From assembly GCA_900543705.1 (NCBI GenBank), contig UQSL01000005.1, positions 1 through 48,139 on the forward strand: DNA of 48,139 nucleotides, in the 5' to 3' direction. Numbering within the stretch: the first letter of the stretch is position 1; every line of letters begins with the position of its first letter. The position numbers and the translations under genes are program-made. Under the pieces are notes generated by a model. It saw only the letters and a list, made by a program, of their open reading frames with translations. It searched no databases and was not told the DNA's origin. The DNA is from an uncultured Oscillospiraceae bacterium (GTDB taxonomy: Bacteria; Bacillota; Clostridia; Oscillospirales; Ruminococcaceae). Shown here piece by piece: positions 17,360 through 25,884 of this stretch.

Positions 17360-17517
17360 GGATATCCTCCATTCCTTTTAGGATATACCGGTCATATCAA
17401 AAAAATATTACCCCTCAAAATCCGAGTATGATAAAATAATAACGAAGGGCAAGGAACGTGACGTAAAAATGAAGTGCGAGCATTTTTCCGGCTATCCTGC
17501 TTTTCCTACTTAGTATA

Positions 17518-17539
17518 ACATATCCGAAGGCGGATGTGT
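17518..17539. promoter_or_regulatory. Inverted repeat upstream of the alcohol dehydrogenase
   Basis: An imperfect inverted repeat centred on ATCCG-AAGG-CGGAT follows a TATAAC box. It sits about 50 bases before the dehydrogenase start in the intergenic region shared with the LysR gene, and could be a regulator site or a leader hairpin. Confidence 0.3.
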
Positions 17540-17590
17540 TCTTTTTCCGGTCCATTTTTTGTATGCAAATATCAAAGGAGGAATTTTGAA

Positions 17591-18805
17591 ATGCGTTTTA
17601 CATTACCAAGAGATCTTTATCACGGGAAGGGCTCTCTCGAAGCTCTGAAAACACTTGAGGGCAAAAGAGCAATCGTCTGCGTCGGCGGCGGTTCCATGAA
17701 GAAATTCGGATTTCTTGACAAAGCTGTCTCCTATCTGAAAGAGGCTGGCATGGAAGTCGAGCTCTTTGAGGGCATCGAGTCCGATCCGTCTGTCGAGACC
17801 GTTATGAAAGGCGCCGAGGCTATGATCAAATTCCAGCCGGACTGGATCATTGCAATGGGCGGCGGTTCCCCAATTGACGCTGCAAAGGCGATGTGGATTA
17901 AATACGAGTATCCGGAAGTGACGTTCGAGGATATGTGCAAAGTCTTCGGCCTTCCAAAACTGAGAAAGAAAGCGCATTTCTGTGCAATTTCCTCCACCTC
18001 CGGTACCGCTACCGAGGTCACCGCTTTCTCCATCATCACCGATTACAACAAAGGCATCAAATATCCGATTGCCGACTTCGAAATCACCCCGGATGTCGCA
18101 ATCGTTGACCCGGATCTCGCAGAGACCATGCCGAAAAAGCTTGTCGCTCACACCGGTATGGACGCGATGACCCATGCAATTGAGGCTTATGTCTCCACCG
18201 CAAACTGCGACTACACCGATCCTCTTGCCCTGCATGCCATCAAGATGATTCAGAACGATCTGGTTGATTCCTATAACGGCGACTTGGCTAAGAGAGACAG
18301 CATGCACAATGCACAGTGCCTTGCCGGTATGGCATTTTCCAATGCTCTGCTCGGTATCGTCCACTCGATGGCACACAAGACCGGCGCTGCTTTCGCTGAC
18401 CACGGCGCACACATCATCCACGGTGCGGCAAACGCCATGTACCTTCCGAAGGTCATTGCTTACAACGCAAAGGACGAGACCGCAAAAAAACGTTACGGCG
18501 TGATCGCTGACTTCATGGGCCTTGGCGGAAATAACGACGATGAGAAAGTCCAGCTCCTCATTACATACCTACGCGGCATGAACGACGCTCTGAACATCCC
18601 GCACTGCATCAAACACTATGGCGCGGACAGCTATCCGACCGAGAACGGCTTCGTTCCGGAGAACGTCTTCCTCGAAAGACTGCCGGAGATTGCAAAGAAC
18701 GCCATCGGCGACGCCTGCACCGGCTCCAATCCTCGTCAGCCGAGTCAGGAAGAGATGGAAAAACTTCTCAAATGCTGCTACTACGATACTGAGGTTGACT
18801 TTTAA
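17591..18805 (+). CDS. Iron-containing alcohol dehydrogenase
   Basis: A 404-residue group III alcohol dehydrogenase that interconverts aldehydes/ketones and alcohols with NAD(P)H. GGGSPIDAAKA (residues 90-100) binds the dinucleotide. Asp191, His195 (DAMTHAIEAY), His262 and His277 (IIHGAANAM) fit the metal ligands. AAAGGAGG lies 8 bases before the ATG at 17591; the upstream in-frame ATG at 17534 has no such site. Codon choice is strongly biased and AT-poor at third positions, suggesting high expression. The gene is divergent from a LysR regulator and just upstream of nfnAB, consistent with a fermentative alcohol branch. Physiological substrate not determinable from sequence. Confidence 0.93.
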   Translation: MRFTLPRDLYHGKGSLEALKTLEGKRAIVCVGGGSMKKFGFLDKAVSYLKEAGMEVELFEGIESDPSVETVMKGAEAMIKFQPDWIIAMGGGSPIDAAKAMWIKYEYPEVTFEDMCKVFGLPKLRKKAHFCAISSTSGTATEVTAFSIITDYNKGIKYPIADFEITPDVAIVDPDLAETMPKKLVAHTGMDAMTHAIEAYVSTANCDYTDPLALHAIKMIQNDLVDSYNGDLAKRDSMHNAQCLAGMAFSNALLGIVHSMAHKTGAAFADHGAHIIHGAANAMYLPKVIAYNAKDETAKKRYGVIADFMGLGGNNDDEKVQLLITYLRGMNDALNIPHCIKHYGADSYPTENGFVPENVFLERLPEIAKNAIGDACTGSNPRQPSQEEMEKLLKCCYYDTEVDF

Positions 18806-18839
18806 GCATCAATCCATTAAAATTAAATCATTCGAGTAC

Positions 18840-18913
18840 AAGTCTGTAGTTTTCCGTTTTAGGAAACCGGCGGTGGAAAACCACCGCCGGAACTTACAGA
18901 CTTTTGTCTTTTT
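18840..18913 (+). terminator. Three-way-junction terminator between adh and nfnA
   Basis: An outer 12-bp stem with one bulge (18840-18851 / 18891-18903) encloses a small hairpin (TTCC / GGAA, 18852-18865) and a perfect 10-bp hairpin (CCGGCGGTGG / CCACCGCCGG, 18867-18890). These leave almost no unpaired bases at the junction. TTGTCTTTTT follows. It probably terminates adh transcription; the shape is unusual. Confidence 0.7.
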
Positions 18914-18963
18914 CAGTTCCCATAGAATAATTCCCACATTTGATGAGGAAAGGTTTGAAAAGT

Positions 18964-19812
18964 ATGTATCGTATTCTCCGCAAGAAGGTTCTCAACCCGA
19001 CTGTTACGCTGATGGATATCGACGCTCCCCTGATTGCAAAAAAAGCGGAGCCCGGCCAGTTCATCATCCTGCGCGTGGATGAAAACGGCGAACGTATCCC
19101 CCTGACCATCGCGGATTTTGACCGTGAAAAAGGGATCGTCACGATTATCTTCCAGATTGTCGGCGCTACCACAGAAAAACTGAATCATCTTGAGGAAGGC
19201 GACTGCCTGCACGACTTTGTTGGTCCGCTCGGTGTGCCTTCCCATGTAGAAGGGCTCAAAAAAGTCGCCGTCATCGGCGGCGGCGTTGGCTGTGCTATCG
19301 CCTACCCAATTGCAAAGAAGCTGCACCGTCTCGGCGCAGAGGTACACTCCATTGTCGGCTTTCGCAACAAGGATCTGGTTATCCTGGAAGATGAGTTTCA
19401 GTCCGCAAGCTCCAAGTTTGTCATGATGACGGATGATGGCTCCCACGGCGAAAAGGGCCTTGTTACCGACGCGCTGAAAAAACTGATTGAAAGTGGTGAG
19501 AAATATGACGAGGTCATCGCCATCGGCCCGCTTATTATGATGAAATTTGTATGCAAGCTCACCAAAGAGTATGACATTAAAACCGTTGTCAGCATGAACC
19601 CGATTATGATTGACGGAACCGGCATGTGCGGCGGCTGCCGTCTCACTGTCGGCGGCGAGACCAAATTTGCCTGCGTCGACGGCCCGGACTTCGACGGACA
19701 CCTGGTCGACTTTGATGAGGCAATGGAACGCGCCACCATGTATAAAAACTTTGAGCGCCACCAGTATGAGGAAACCTGCAATCTGTTCAAGGGGGTAAAA
19801 GACAATGCCTAA
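18964..19812 (+). CDS. nfnA: NADH-dependent ferredoxin:NADP oxidoreductase, small subunit
   Basis: NfnA, with NfnB, forms a flavin-based electron-bifurcating complex that couples NADH and reduced ferredoxin to NADP reduction (and the reverse). The 282-residue protein has a ferredoxin-reductase-type FAD domain (about 1-95, PGQFIILRVDENGERIPLTI), an NAD-binding domain (VAVIGGGVGCAIAYPIAKKL) and a C-terminal [2Fe-2S] motif (GMCGGCR and a following FACVDGP). I chose the ATG at 18964, preceded by GAGGAAAGG, over an in-frame TTG at 18940. It overlaps nfnB by 8 bases, so subunit synthesis is coupled. Confidence 0.92.
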   Translation: MYRILRKKVLNPTVTLMDIDAPLIAKKAEPGQFIILRVDENGERIPLTIADFDREKGIVTIIFQIVGATTEKLNHLEEGDCLHDFVGPLGVPSHVEGLKKVAVIGGGVGCAIAYPIAKKLHRLGAEVHSIVGFRNKDLVILEDEFQSASSKFVMMTDDGSHGEKGLVTDALKKLIESGEKYDEVIAIGPLIMMKFVCKLTKEYDIKTVVSMNPIMIDGTGMCGGCRLTVGGETKFACVDGPDFDGHLVDFDEAMERATMYKNFERHQYEETCNLFKGVKDNA

Positions 19813-21193
19813 CATGTCCCTGAAAAAAAATCCGATGCCCGTCCAGGACCCAATGGTCCGCAACCACAATTTTGAGGAAGTGGCCCTTGGATATACCCCG
19901 GAACAGGCAGTCGATGAGGCAAACCGCTGCCTCGGCTGTAAGAACAAGCCCTGCGTCGGCGGTTGCCCGGTTGCCATCGATATTCCAGCCTTTATCGCCA
20001 AGATTAAAGAGCAGGATTTCGAGGGCGCTTATCAGATTATTAGCAAATCCAGCTCCCTTCCGGCTGTGTGCGGTCGTGTCTGCCCGCAGGAAACTCAGTG
20101 CGAATCCAAGTGTGTGCGCGGAATAAAAGGCGAACCTGTCGCCATCGGCCGTCTCGAACGTTTTGTTGCCGACTGGCATATGGCACACAACACCGAAGCG
20201 CCGGTAAAACCGGAGCCAAACGGCCACAAGGTCGCCATCGTCGGCGCCGGCCCGGCCGGGCTCACCTGCGCAGGCGATCTGGCAAAGATGGGCTACGACG
20301 TCTCCATCTTTGAGGCGCTCCATCTGGCAGGCGGCGTTCTGGTCTATGGTATTCCGCAGTTTAGACTTCCGAAAGAGATTGTCCAAAAGGAAATCGACAA
20401 CCTCAAGGCCATCGGCGTCCATGTGGATACCAACGTCGTCATCGGCAAGACCATCACCATTGACGAGCTGTTTGAGGACGGCTTCGAGGCTGTCTTTGTC
20501 GGTTCCGGCGCAGGCCTGCCGAACTTTATGAAAATTCCGGGCGAAAATCTCAAGGGCGTGTACTCCGCCAATGAGTTCCTCACCCGTACAAACCTCATGA
20601 AAGCATATAGAGAGGGCAGCAGCACTCCGATTGAGCATGCGAAGAACGTCGCGGTTGTCGGCGGTGGAAACGTGGCCATGGACGCCGCCCGCTGTGCAAA
20701 GCGACTCGGCGCGGAGAATGTTTACATTGTCTACCGCCGTTCCGAAGAAGAGCTTCCGGCCAGAAAAGAGGAAGTCGAGCATGCCAAGGAAGAGGGCATC
20801 ATCTTCAAGCTTCTCAACAATCCGGTCGAAATTCTCGGTGACGAGCACAAATTCGTCAATGGCATGAAGTGCATTGAGATGGAGCTCGGCGAACCCGACG
20901 CTTCCGGGAGACGCAGACCGATCCCGAAGGAAGGCTCTGAGTTTGTCTTGGACGTCGACTGCGTCATTATGTCCATCGGAACTTCCCCAAACCCGCTTAT
21001 CAAGTCTACCACCAAGGGTCTTGATACCAACAAATGGGGCTGCATCGTGGCGGAGGAAGAGACCGGCAAAACCACCCGTGAGGGCGTGTATGCCGGCGGC
21101 GATGCCGTAACCGGCGCCGCAACCGTTATCCTTGCCATGGGAGCCGGCAAAAAGGCCGCTGCCGCCATCGATGAGTACATCAAGAGCAAATAA
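19805..21193 (+). CDS. nfnB: NADH-dependent ferredoxin:NADP oxidoreductase, large subunit
   Basis: NfnB resembles the small subunit of glutamate synthase (GltD-like). The N-terminal region carries two 4Fe-4S cluster motifs (CLGCKNKPCVGGCP, residues about 42-55, and CGRVCPQETQCESKC). It is followed by an FAD domain (VAIVGAGPAGLTCAGDLA) and an NADPH domain (VAVVGGGNVAMDAARCA), and closes with the conserved GVYAGGDAVTGAATVI. The bifurcating FAD sits in this subunit. At 462 residues it is full length. Its partner nfnA is directly upstream with an 8-base overlap, which argues for NfnB rather than a glutamate synthase subunit. Confidence 0.93.
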   Translation: MPNMSLKKNPMPVQDPMVRNHNFEEVALGYTPEQAVDEANRCLGCKNKPCVGGCPVAIDIPAFIAKIKEQDFEGAYQIISKSSSLPAVCGRVCPQETQCESKCVRGIKGEPVAIGRLERFVADWHMAHNTEAPVKPEPNGHKVAIVGAGPAGLTCAGDLAKMGYDVSIFEALHLAGGVLVYGIPQFRLPKEIVQKEIDNLKAIGVHVDTNVVIGKTITIDELFEDGFEAVFVGSGAGLPNFMKIPGENLKGVYSANEFLTRTNLMKAYREGSSTPIEHAKNVAVVGGGNVAMDAARCAKRLGAENVYIVYRRSEEELPARKEEVEHAKEEGIIFKLLNNPVEILGDEHKFVNGMKCIEMELGEPDASGRRRPIPKEGSEFVLDVDCVIMSIGTSPNPLIKSTTKGLDTNKWGCIVAEEETGKTTREGVYAGGDAVTGAATVILAMGAGKKAAAAIDEYIKSK

Positions 21194-21209
21194 CCATTTG
21201 GAAATACAT

Positions 21210-21239
21210 ATAGGCGCCGCTTTTGCGGCGCCTATTTTT
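21210..21239 (+). terminator. nfnAB terminator
   Basis: A perfect 11-bp stem (ATAGGCGCCGC / GCGGCGCCTAT) with a TTTT loop and a following TTTTT, 16 bases after the nfnB stop. Confidence 0.93.
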
Positions 21240-21436
21240 AAGATAAAAACTGTACACCTATGCACAGGAACCTGTCGGTGTTTGCTCTCATAACTTAGGC
21301 TTTCTCGGGAAAAACCATATGCCATAAGCGTGCGAAGCAGCTGCCAATTAGTTATTTATGTGCGAAACACGGCCTTATCGTACAGGTGCGAAATCCTGTG
21401 TCAAGTTTGCAATGCAAACCGTTATCTTTCAGAATC

Positions 21437-21468
21437 AAAAGAGACGGGAACAAAATTGTTCTCGTCTC
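21437..21468 (-). terminator. pncB terminator, possibly bidirectional
   Basis: A 13-bp stem with one G-U pair (GAGACGGGAACAA / TTGTTCTCGTCTC) sits 7 bases after the pncB stop. TTTTG follows on the minus strand and TTTTT on the plus strand. Confidence 0.85.
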
Positions 21469-21475
21469 TTTTTCT

Positions 21476-22921
21476 CTATTTTCTGTTTTCGCTCAGCAGC
21501 TTCTGGCGGATATCCCATAACTTCTGGGACAAATCCACGTAGTAGTTGTGCGGATTTTCAAACCGTTTGACCTCGTCCCACTGAAGTTCCACCTGTTTCT
21601 TACAGTAAGCGCGGATTTCCTCGGTCGACGGGGACTCATACACGCACTCCCCCTTTTGGAAAATCGGGATAAGCAGCTCCTTTGCTGTGAAATCCGTAAG
21701 TGTCTTGCGCTTCCAGGTGTAATCCGGGTCAAAGATTTCGAGCGGCTTCGTATCATCTACCGTCTCGTCGTGGACGCAGAGCAAATCCGCAGTGGCCTTG
21801 CCGGTACTGTTCTCATACAGGCGGTAGACCTTTTTGAAATGCGGGGTGGTCAGCTTTGCCGCATTCTCACTGATCTTGATTTTCGGGATAATCTCCCCGT
21901 TTTCCTTCTCCACAGCGACGAGCTTATACACTCCGCCGAACACCGGGTCGCTCTTGGAGGTAATCAGGCGCTCACCGACGCCAAAGCTGTCGATACAGGC
22001 TCCCTGACCCAGAATATCCTGGATGATATACTCATCAAGCGAGTTTGTCGCAATAATTTTGCACTCCGGATACCCCGCCTCATCGAGCATTTTGCGCGCC
22101 TTTTTGGACAGATAGGTCAGGTCCCCGGAATCAATCCGGATGGCACATTTTTTGATTCCTTTGGGCTTTAACACTTCGTCAAACGCACGGATGGCGTTGG
22201 GAACGCCGCTTTTCAGGACGCTGTAAGTATCTACTAACAGTACAACATTGTATGGATACAACTCACAGTAGGTTTTAAATGCCGTGTACTCGTCGTCAAA
22301 CATCTGTACCCAGGAATGCGCCATCGTTCCTGCCGCCGGCGTCCCATAGTATTGGTCGGCCAACACGCAAGCTGTTCCCGTACAGCCGGCGATATAGGCC
22401 GCCCGTGCGCCGAGCACCGCGCCGTCGGCTCCCTGGGCGCGGCGGGAACCGAATTCCGCAACCCCACGCCCATGTGCGGCGCGCACGATGCGGTTTGCCT
22501 TCGTTGCAATCAGGGACTGGTGATTGAGGGCAAGCAGGACATAGGTCTCGATCAGCTGGGCCTCGATCGCTGGGGCGCGCACGGTCAGAATCGGTTCATG
22601 CGGGAAAATCGGAGTCCCCTCCGGCACCGCGTAGATATCCCCATGGAAGCGGAATGTTCTGAGGTACTCAAGGAAATCCTCAGTAAAAACGCCTTTTGTC
22701 CGCAAAAAGGCGATGTCCTCCTCACTGAAATGCAGATTTTTGATGTAGTCGATGACCTGCTCTAGCCCTGCCGCAATGGCAAAGCCCCCGCCATCGGGAA
22801 TGCGGCGGAAGAACACATCAAAATAGGTGATGCGGTCTTTGAGTCCGGTGGTGAAATACCCGTTTCCCATGGTCATCTCATAAAAGTCGAACAGCATCGT
22901 ATAATTTTGCCTGATATCCAT
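21476..22921 (-). CDS. pncB: Nicotinate phosphoribosyltransferase
   Basis: PncB converts nicotinate, PRPP and ATP to nicotinate mononucleotide in the Preiss-Handler NAD salvage route. The 481-residue protein has the family N-terminus (YTMLFDFYEMTMGNGYF), the catalytic region GVAEFGSRRAQGADGA with the conserved histidine-bearing helix before it, and the PRPP-side AIRIDSGDLTYLSKKAR. A nicotinamidase-like gene follows the same strand 13 bases upstream (22935-23462), so nicotinamide can be deamidated and then used by this enzyme. Confidence 0.95.
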   Translation of the reverse strand: MDIRQNYTMLFDFYEMTMGNGYFTTGLKDRITYFDVFFRRIPDGGGFAIAAGLEQVIDYIKNLHFSEEDIAFLRTKGVFTEDFLEYLRTFRFHGDIYAVPEGTPIFPHEPILTVRAPAIEAQLIETYVLLALNHQSLIATKANRIVRAAHGRGVAEFGSRRAQGADGAVLGARAAYIAGCTGTACVLADQYYGTPAAGTMAHSWVQMFDDEYTAFKTYCELYPYNVVLLVDTYSVLKSGVPNAIRAFDEVLKPKGIKKCAIRIDSGDLTYLSKKARKMLDEAGYPECKIIATNSLDEYIIQDILGQGACIDSFGVGERLITSKSDPVFGGVYKLVAVEKENGEIIPKIKISENAAKLTTPHFKKVYRLYENSTGKATADLLCVHDETVDDTKPLEIFDPDYTWKRKTLTDFTAKELLIPIFQKGECVYESPSTEEIRAYCKKQVELQWDEVKRFENPHNYYVDLSQKLWDIRQKLLSENRK

Positions 22922-22934
22922 TGTAAACCCTTCC

Positions 22935-23462
22935 TTATCGGTTGATAATCTTCATCTGAAGCCCTTCCATCACATCAAGCGCTTTCTCATGAAGGCTGGG
23001 GTCATTGCTCGCGGTACACCGCGCGTCGATGAGAATTTCTGCCTGAGGCAAAGCCGCCTTGGCAATTACGGCGTTGGAAATCACACAGATGTTGGAGACA
23101 ACACCCGCAAGTTCCACCGCATCATAGGAATGCTCCCGCAGGTAATCCGCAAGCTCCACCGAGCCGAAGGTACATTTGTTCAGGCAGGCGACGGCGTCCT
23201 TTTGATACGCCGCCGCTTTTCCGTACAGCTTCCATCCCTCCGTGCCTTGGAGACAGTGCGCCACAGGGAGGTTTCTCCCCTCCTGTGTCTGTAGATAGTC
23301 TTCTCCGTGGGTGTCAAAGGTAAACAGAATATCCTGTCCGTTTGCCAAATAATCCTCAATTTTTTTGCAGATAGCATCTTCCAGCGCCTTTGCTCCATGA
23401 AAACCAAGGGAGCCGGATACAAAATCCTTCTGATAATCGACTACAATCAGCAATTTTTTCAT
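22935..23462 (-). CDS. pncA: Nicotinamidase / isochorismatase-family hydrolase
   Basis: A 175-residue cysteine hydrolase. The catalytic triad is Asp9 (VVDYQKDF), Lys96 (LNKCTFGS) and Cys126 (SNICVIS). Asp50, His52 and His69 fit the metal site of nicotinamidases (FTFDTH and PVAHC). It is the first gene of a two-gene unit with pncB, which supports nicotinamide deamidation as its role rather than isochorismate cleavage. Confidence 0.88.
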   Translation of the reverse strand: MKKLLIVVDYQKDFVSGSLGFHGAKALEDAICKKIEDYLANGQDILFTFDTHGEDYLQTQEGRNLPVAHCLQGTEGWKLYGKAAAYQKDAVACLNKCTFGSVELADYLREHSYDAVELAGVVSNICVISNAVIAKAALPQAEILIDARCTASNDPSLHEKALDVMEGLQMKIINR

Positions 23463-23502
23463 TTTTTCGTCCTCTTTGTATAAAAATCGATGGTTTTTCC
23501 CA

Positions 23503-24024
23503 TTAATCCAAGAAAGTCACGACCTCGGCCAGCGGCCTTCTGGGACGCTGCTGCGGCTGCTCCGCCGGGTATCCGATAGGCAGGATAGCGATCGGGCGCA
23601 GTCCCGGCCTGATATGTAACACCTTTGAGCAGAGCTCCTCATCAAAAGATCCAATCCAGCAGGAGGCAAGCCCCAACCCATGCGCGCAGAGCAGGATGTT
23701 TTCCACTGCGGCGGCTGTGTCCTGAATACAGTACAGTCGTTCTCCTCGCTCGCCGTATTTCGACGCACTGCGTGCCGCATCCAGACAGACAACAAAAAAC
23801 GCGGATGCCTGCGCCGGCCAGGAAAAGGAAAAGCACTCGCAGAGCTTTTCCTTCAGCGCCCTTTCCCGGATGACAAAAAAGTGCCAAGGCTGAAGGTTTC
23901 CCGCATTCGGCGCACTAAGCGCTGCCTGAAGAAGCTGGTGGAGCATCCCCTCCGGAACCTCTTGCTCGGTAAAGCTGCGTACAGAACGCCTTGTGTGAAT
24001 CAACCATTCAAAATCCATCTCCAT
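23503..24024 (-). CDS. Nitroreductase-family flavoprotein
   Basis: A 173-residue FMN-binding protein with HTRRSVRSF at the N-terminus, SAPNAGNLQPW (FMN/phosphate contact) and ASCWIGSF. Members reduce nitro compounds, quinones or enones with NAD(P)H; the physiological substrate is unknown. The ATG at 24024 is preceded by AAAGGGGAAGA. A related paralogue lies at 41570-42073, with the same GXPAEQP region near the C-terminus. The gene lies 40 bases upstream of pncA on the same strand and has an unusually long, hairpin-rich upstream region. Confidence 0.88.
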   Translation of the reverse strand: MEMDFEWLIHTRRSVRSFTEQEVPEGMLHQLLQAALSAPNAGNLQPWHFFVIRERALKEKLCECFSFSWPAQASAFFVVCLDAARSASKYGERGERLYCIQDTAAAVENILLCAHGLGLASCWIGSFDEELCSKVLHIRPGLRPIAILPIGYPAEQPQQRPRRPLAEVVTFLD

Positions 24025-24299
24025 GTTTTCTTCCCCTTTCGGTTCCTTAAATTGCTGTTTTTTCCCAGGCCTGAAGGCATACGGTAACACTCTGCCGCTC
24101 CTATTCCCCCGCCATGTGAAAATGAGGTTCATTCGGATTTGCTGTTCTTATTATCCCATGAGTAATGCGACATGGGATATTTGGCCATCGCCGCTGGCAG
24201 TTCATCAGAATAAACGTATCAGAAACGCTCTGCGTTTCTTAGCTCAGCATAAACGCGCACTAATTTCATCCGTCTCACTTGGATTCATTAAGTGCTTCT
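24025..24299 (-). other. Structured leader region of the nitroreductase gene
   Basis: Transcription from the TATAAT at 24300-24305 would give a leader of about 270 nt. It holds three perfect hairpins: AGAAACGC / GCGTTTCT (24221-24239), GCCA / TGGC with GC-rich loop (24184-24198), and TATCCCATG / CATGGGATA (24152-24179). I found no coding sequence and no match to a riboswitch consensus I know (FMN excluded). Confidence 0.35.
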
Positions 24300-24308
24300 A
24301 TTATACCA
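24300..24308 (-). promoter_or_regulatory. Extended -10 promoter box
   Basis: The minus strand reads TGGTATAAT, a perfect -10 with an upstream TGN extension. A TTG-containing -35 16 bases away matches only partly. Confidence 0.5.
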
Positions 24309-24396
24309 CGATGTGGGCAAACAACAAGCCGAAGAATCCCTTAGAATAACCGACTATTTTACTCTGGTTTGTGCAGGATGACAACAGGTAAAATTC

Positions 24397-24431
24397 AAAA
24401 ATCCCCCGTACAAAAAGTACGGGGGATTTTT
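24397..24431 (-). terminator. Terminator of the short-chain dehydrogenase gene
   Basis: A perfect 15-bp stem (AAAAATCCCCCGTAC / GTACGGGGGATTTTT) gives U-runs on both strands. It lies 17 bases after the dehydrogenase stop. Confidence 0.92.
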
Positions 24432-24447
24432 ACGGGAGAAACGCGGG

Positions 24448-25245
24448 TTATCTTCTGTTTTTCATCTCAATCATGTCGCCGTAAACTGGGGTCGGCATAC
24501 CGAAGCCGCCGGAGATATCCATGATCTGGCCGGTGGTATACGCCGCATCGTCGCTCGCAAAATAGACGACTGCCGCCGCTATTTCCTCCGGCTTGCCCAT
24601 TCTCTTAATTGGGGTGTGCTTGAGGAAAAAGTCACGGAATGCAGGAGTCAGGTTGTCGGTGACTGCATCTGTTGCAGTCATGCCGGGCAAAACCGCGTTG
24701 CAGCGTATGTTGTTTCTCGCCTCCTGCACGGCAATCATCTTGGTCAGGTAGTTGATGGCCGCCTTGCTCGTCGCATAGGAGGTCTGGGAGATATCCGGAA
24801 TAATCCCGCCAATAGAGGAAATGTTGATGATGCTTCCGCCGCCGTTTTGAATCATATGCGGAATGGCTGCTTGGGAGGAAAGGAATACGCTTGCCAGGTT
24901 TGCCTCCAGGTTGCCGATGAAATCGGAAAACTGGGTGTGCTCAATGTCCAGATCGATTTTCGGGTCGGAGGTTCCGAAGTTGTTGACAAGCACGTCAATC
25001 TTCCCCTCATTTTTCACTACCTCTTCCACCATGCTCTGATAGGTCTCATGTTTGTAGGCATCGTTGTATACCGTCTTGACGGTATAGCCCTGATCGGTCA
25101 GCTCCTTTGCACGGGCAGCGGCGCGCTCCATATTTCTGGCACCCATGTAAACGACAGCACCCTCTTTGGCACATGCCTGAACGGTAGCAAGCCCAATTCC
25201 TCTGGTGGATGCGGTGACTAAGACGACTTTACCCTGTAATCTCAT
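24448..25245 (-). CDS. Short-chain dehydrogenase, likely 7-alpha-hydroxysteroid dehydrogenase
   Basis: A 265-residue classical SDR: cofactor motif TASTRGIG (residues 11-18), NNFGT (NNAG equivalent), Asn116, Ser143/144, Tyr157 and Lys161 (YATSK). Several stretches match my memory of clostridial NADP-dependent 7-alpha-hydroxysteroid dehydrogenases: VVYMGARN, an NDAY-type strand end, KIDVLVNNFGT, GGSIINISSIGG, PDIS, and IRCNAVLPGMTATDA. Such enzymes oxidise the 7-alpha hydroxyl of bile acids. RNM at 37-39 after the second strand supports NADP preference. It stands alone between its own promoter and terminator, as the known enzymes do. A related sterol or xenobiotic dehydrogenase is the alternative. 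Confidence 0.8.
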   Translation of the reverse strand: MRLQGKVVLVTASTRGIGLATVQACAKEGAVVYMGARNMERAAARAKELTDQGYTVKTVYNDAYKHETYQSMVEEVVKNEGKIDVLVNNFGTSDPKIDLDIEHTQFSDFIGNLEANLASVFLSSQAAIPHMIQNGGGSIINISSIGGIIPDISQTSYATSKAAINYLTKMIAVQEARNNIRCNAVLPGMTATDAVTDNLTPAFRDFFLKHTPIKRMGKPEEIAAAVVYFASDDAAYTTGQIMDISGGFGMPTPVYGDMIEMKNRR

Positions 25246-25303
25246 GATACTCTCTCCTTTTTCCCTTAAAAATTCCTCTTTTGGAACAGCATTCTCTGTT
25301 AAT

Positions 25304-25332
25304 ATTTTATCAAATAAACCAAATTTTGTAAA
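25304..25332 (-). promoter_or_regulatory. Promoter of the short-chain dehydrogenase
   Basis: On the minus strand, TTTACA (25327-25332) and TAAAAT (25304-25309) are spaced by 17 bases in an AT-rich stretch. The dehydrogenase start is 59 bases downstream, with AAAGGAGAGAG before it. Confidence 0.6.
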
Positions 25333-25519
25333 TGACTAAGTGAAAACATATTATGAAAATTTCATATTCAAAACGTATGATTTTGAGTCTTTTATATGTA
25401 ATCAATATATTTCATTTTTTTAAGCCACTGCGCCAACCTCTCTTGGAATTACAGCCGTTCATCACTTAAAAATCGGACTGGTTTCCGGTGGCAAAATGAT
25501 TTTGCGCTTCTAAATCCCA

Positions 25520-25548
25520 TTCTATTTACATACCATGGTGATACAAAG
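25520..25548 (+). promoter_or_regulatory. Possible sigma-E promoter of yabP
   Basis: TTCTATT, then 13-14 bases, then GATACAAAG resembles the sigma-E pattern (KMATATT / CATACANT) with several mismatches. It lies just before yabP, a gene made under mother-cell control in Bacillus. Confidence 0.28.
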
Positions 25549-25583
25549 ATGTTGTCCAGAAATGAGATAGAGGAGGATTTATG

Positions 25584-25871
25584 ATGGCGGAAGAAAAGAA
25601 AATGATGAAAATCCCGCACAATGTGATTTTGGAGGACAGAAGAGTTCTCACCGTGTCTGGGGTGACGGATATCGACAGTTTTGATGAGCAGACAGTCATC
25701 CTGTTCACTGATTTGGGAGAGCTGACCGTCAAGGGAGAGGATTTGCACATTAACAAGCTCAATGTCGATTCCGGGGAACTGAGCGTGGAAGGGGATATCT
25801 ATGCCCTTTCTTATGCAGAGCAGGACCATAAACAGAGCGGCGGAGGAATCCTTTCCAAGCTGTTCCGATAG
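25584..25871 (+). CDS. yabP: Sporulation protein YabP
   Basis: A 95-residue YabP/YqfC-type protein (IPHNVILEDRRVLTVSGV, followed by FTDLGELTVKGEDLHI), required for spore coat or cortex development in the mother cell. Tandem ATGs occur at 25581 and 25584. The second has AGGAGG at 7 bases and is preferred. It heads a yabP-yabQ-divIC-yabR run of the same order as in Bacillus. Confidence 0.93.
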   Translation: MAEEKKMMKIPHNVILEDRRVLTVSGVTDIDSFDEQTVILFTDLGELTVKGEDLHINKLNVDSGELSVEGDIYALSYAEQDHKQSGGGILSKLFR

Positions 25872-25884
25872 AGGGTGACAGGGT

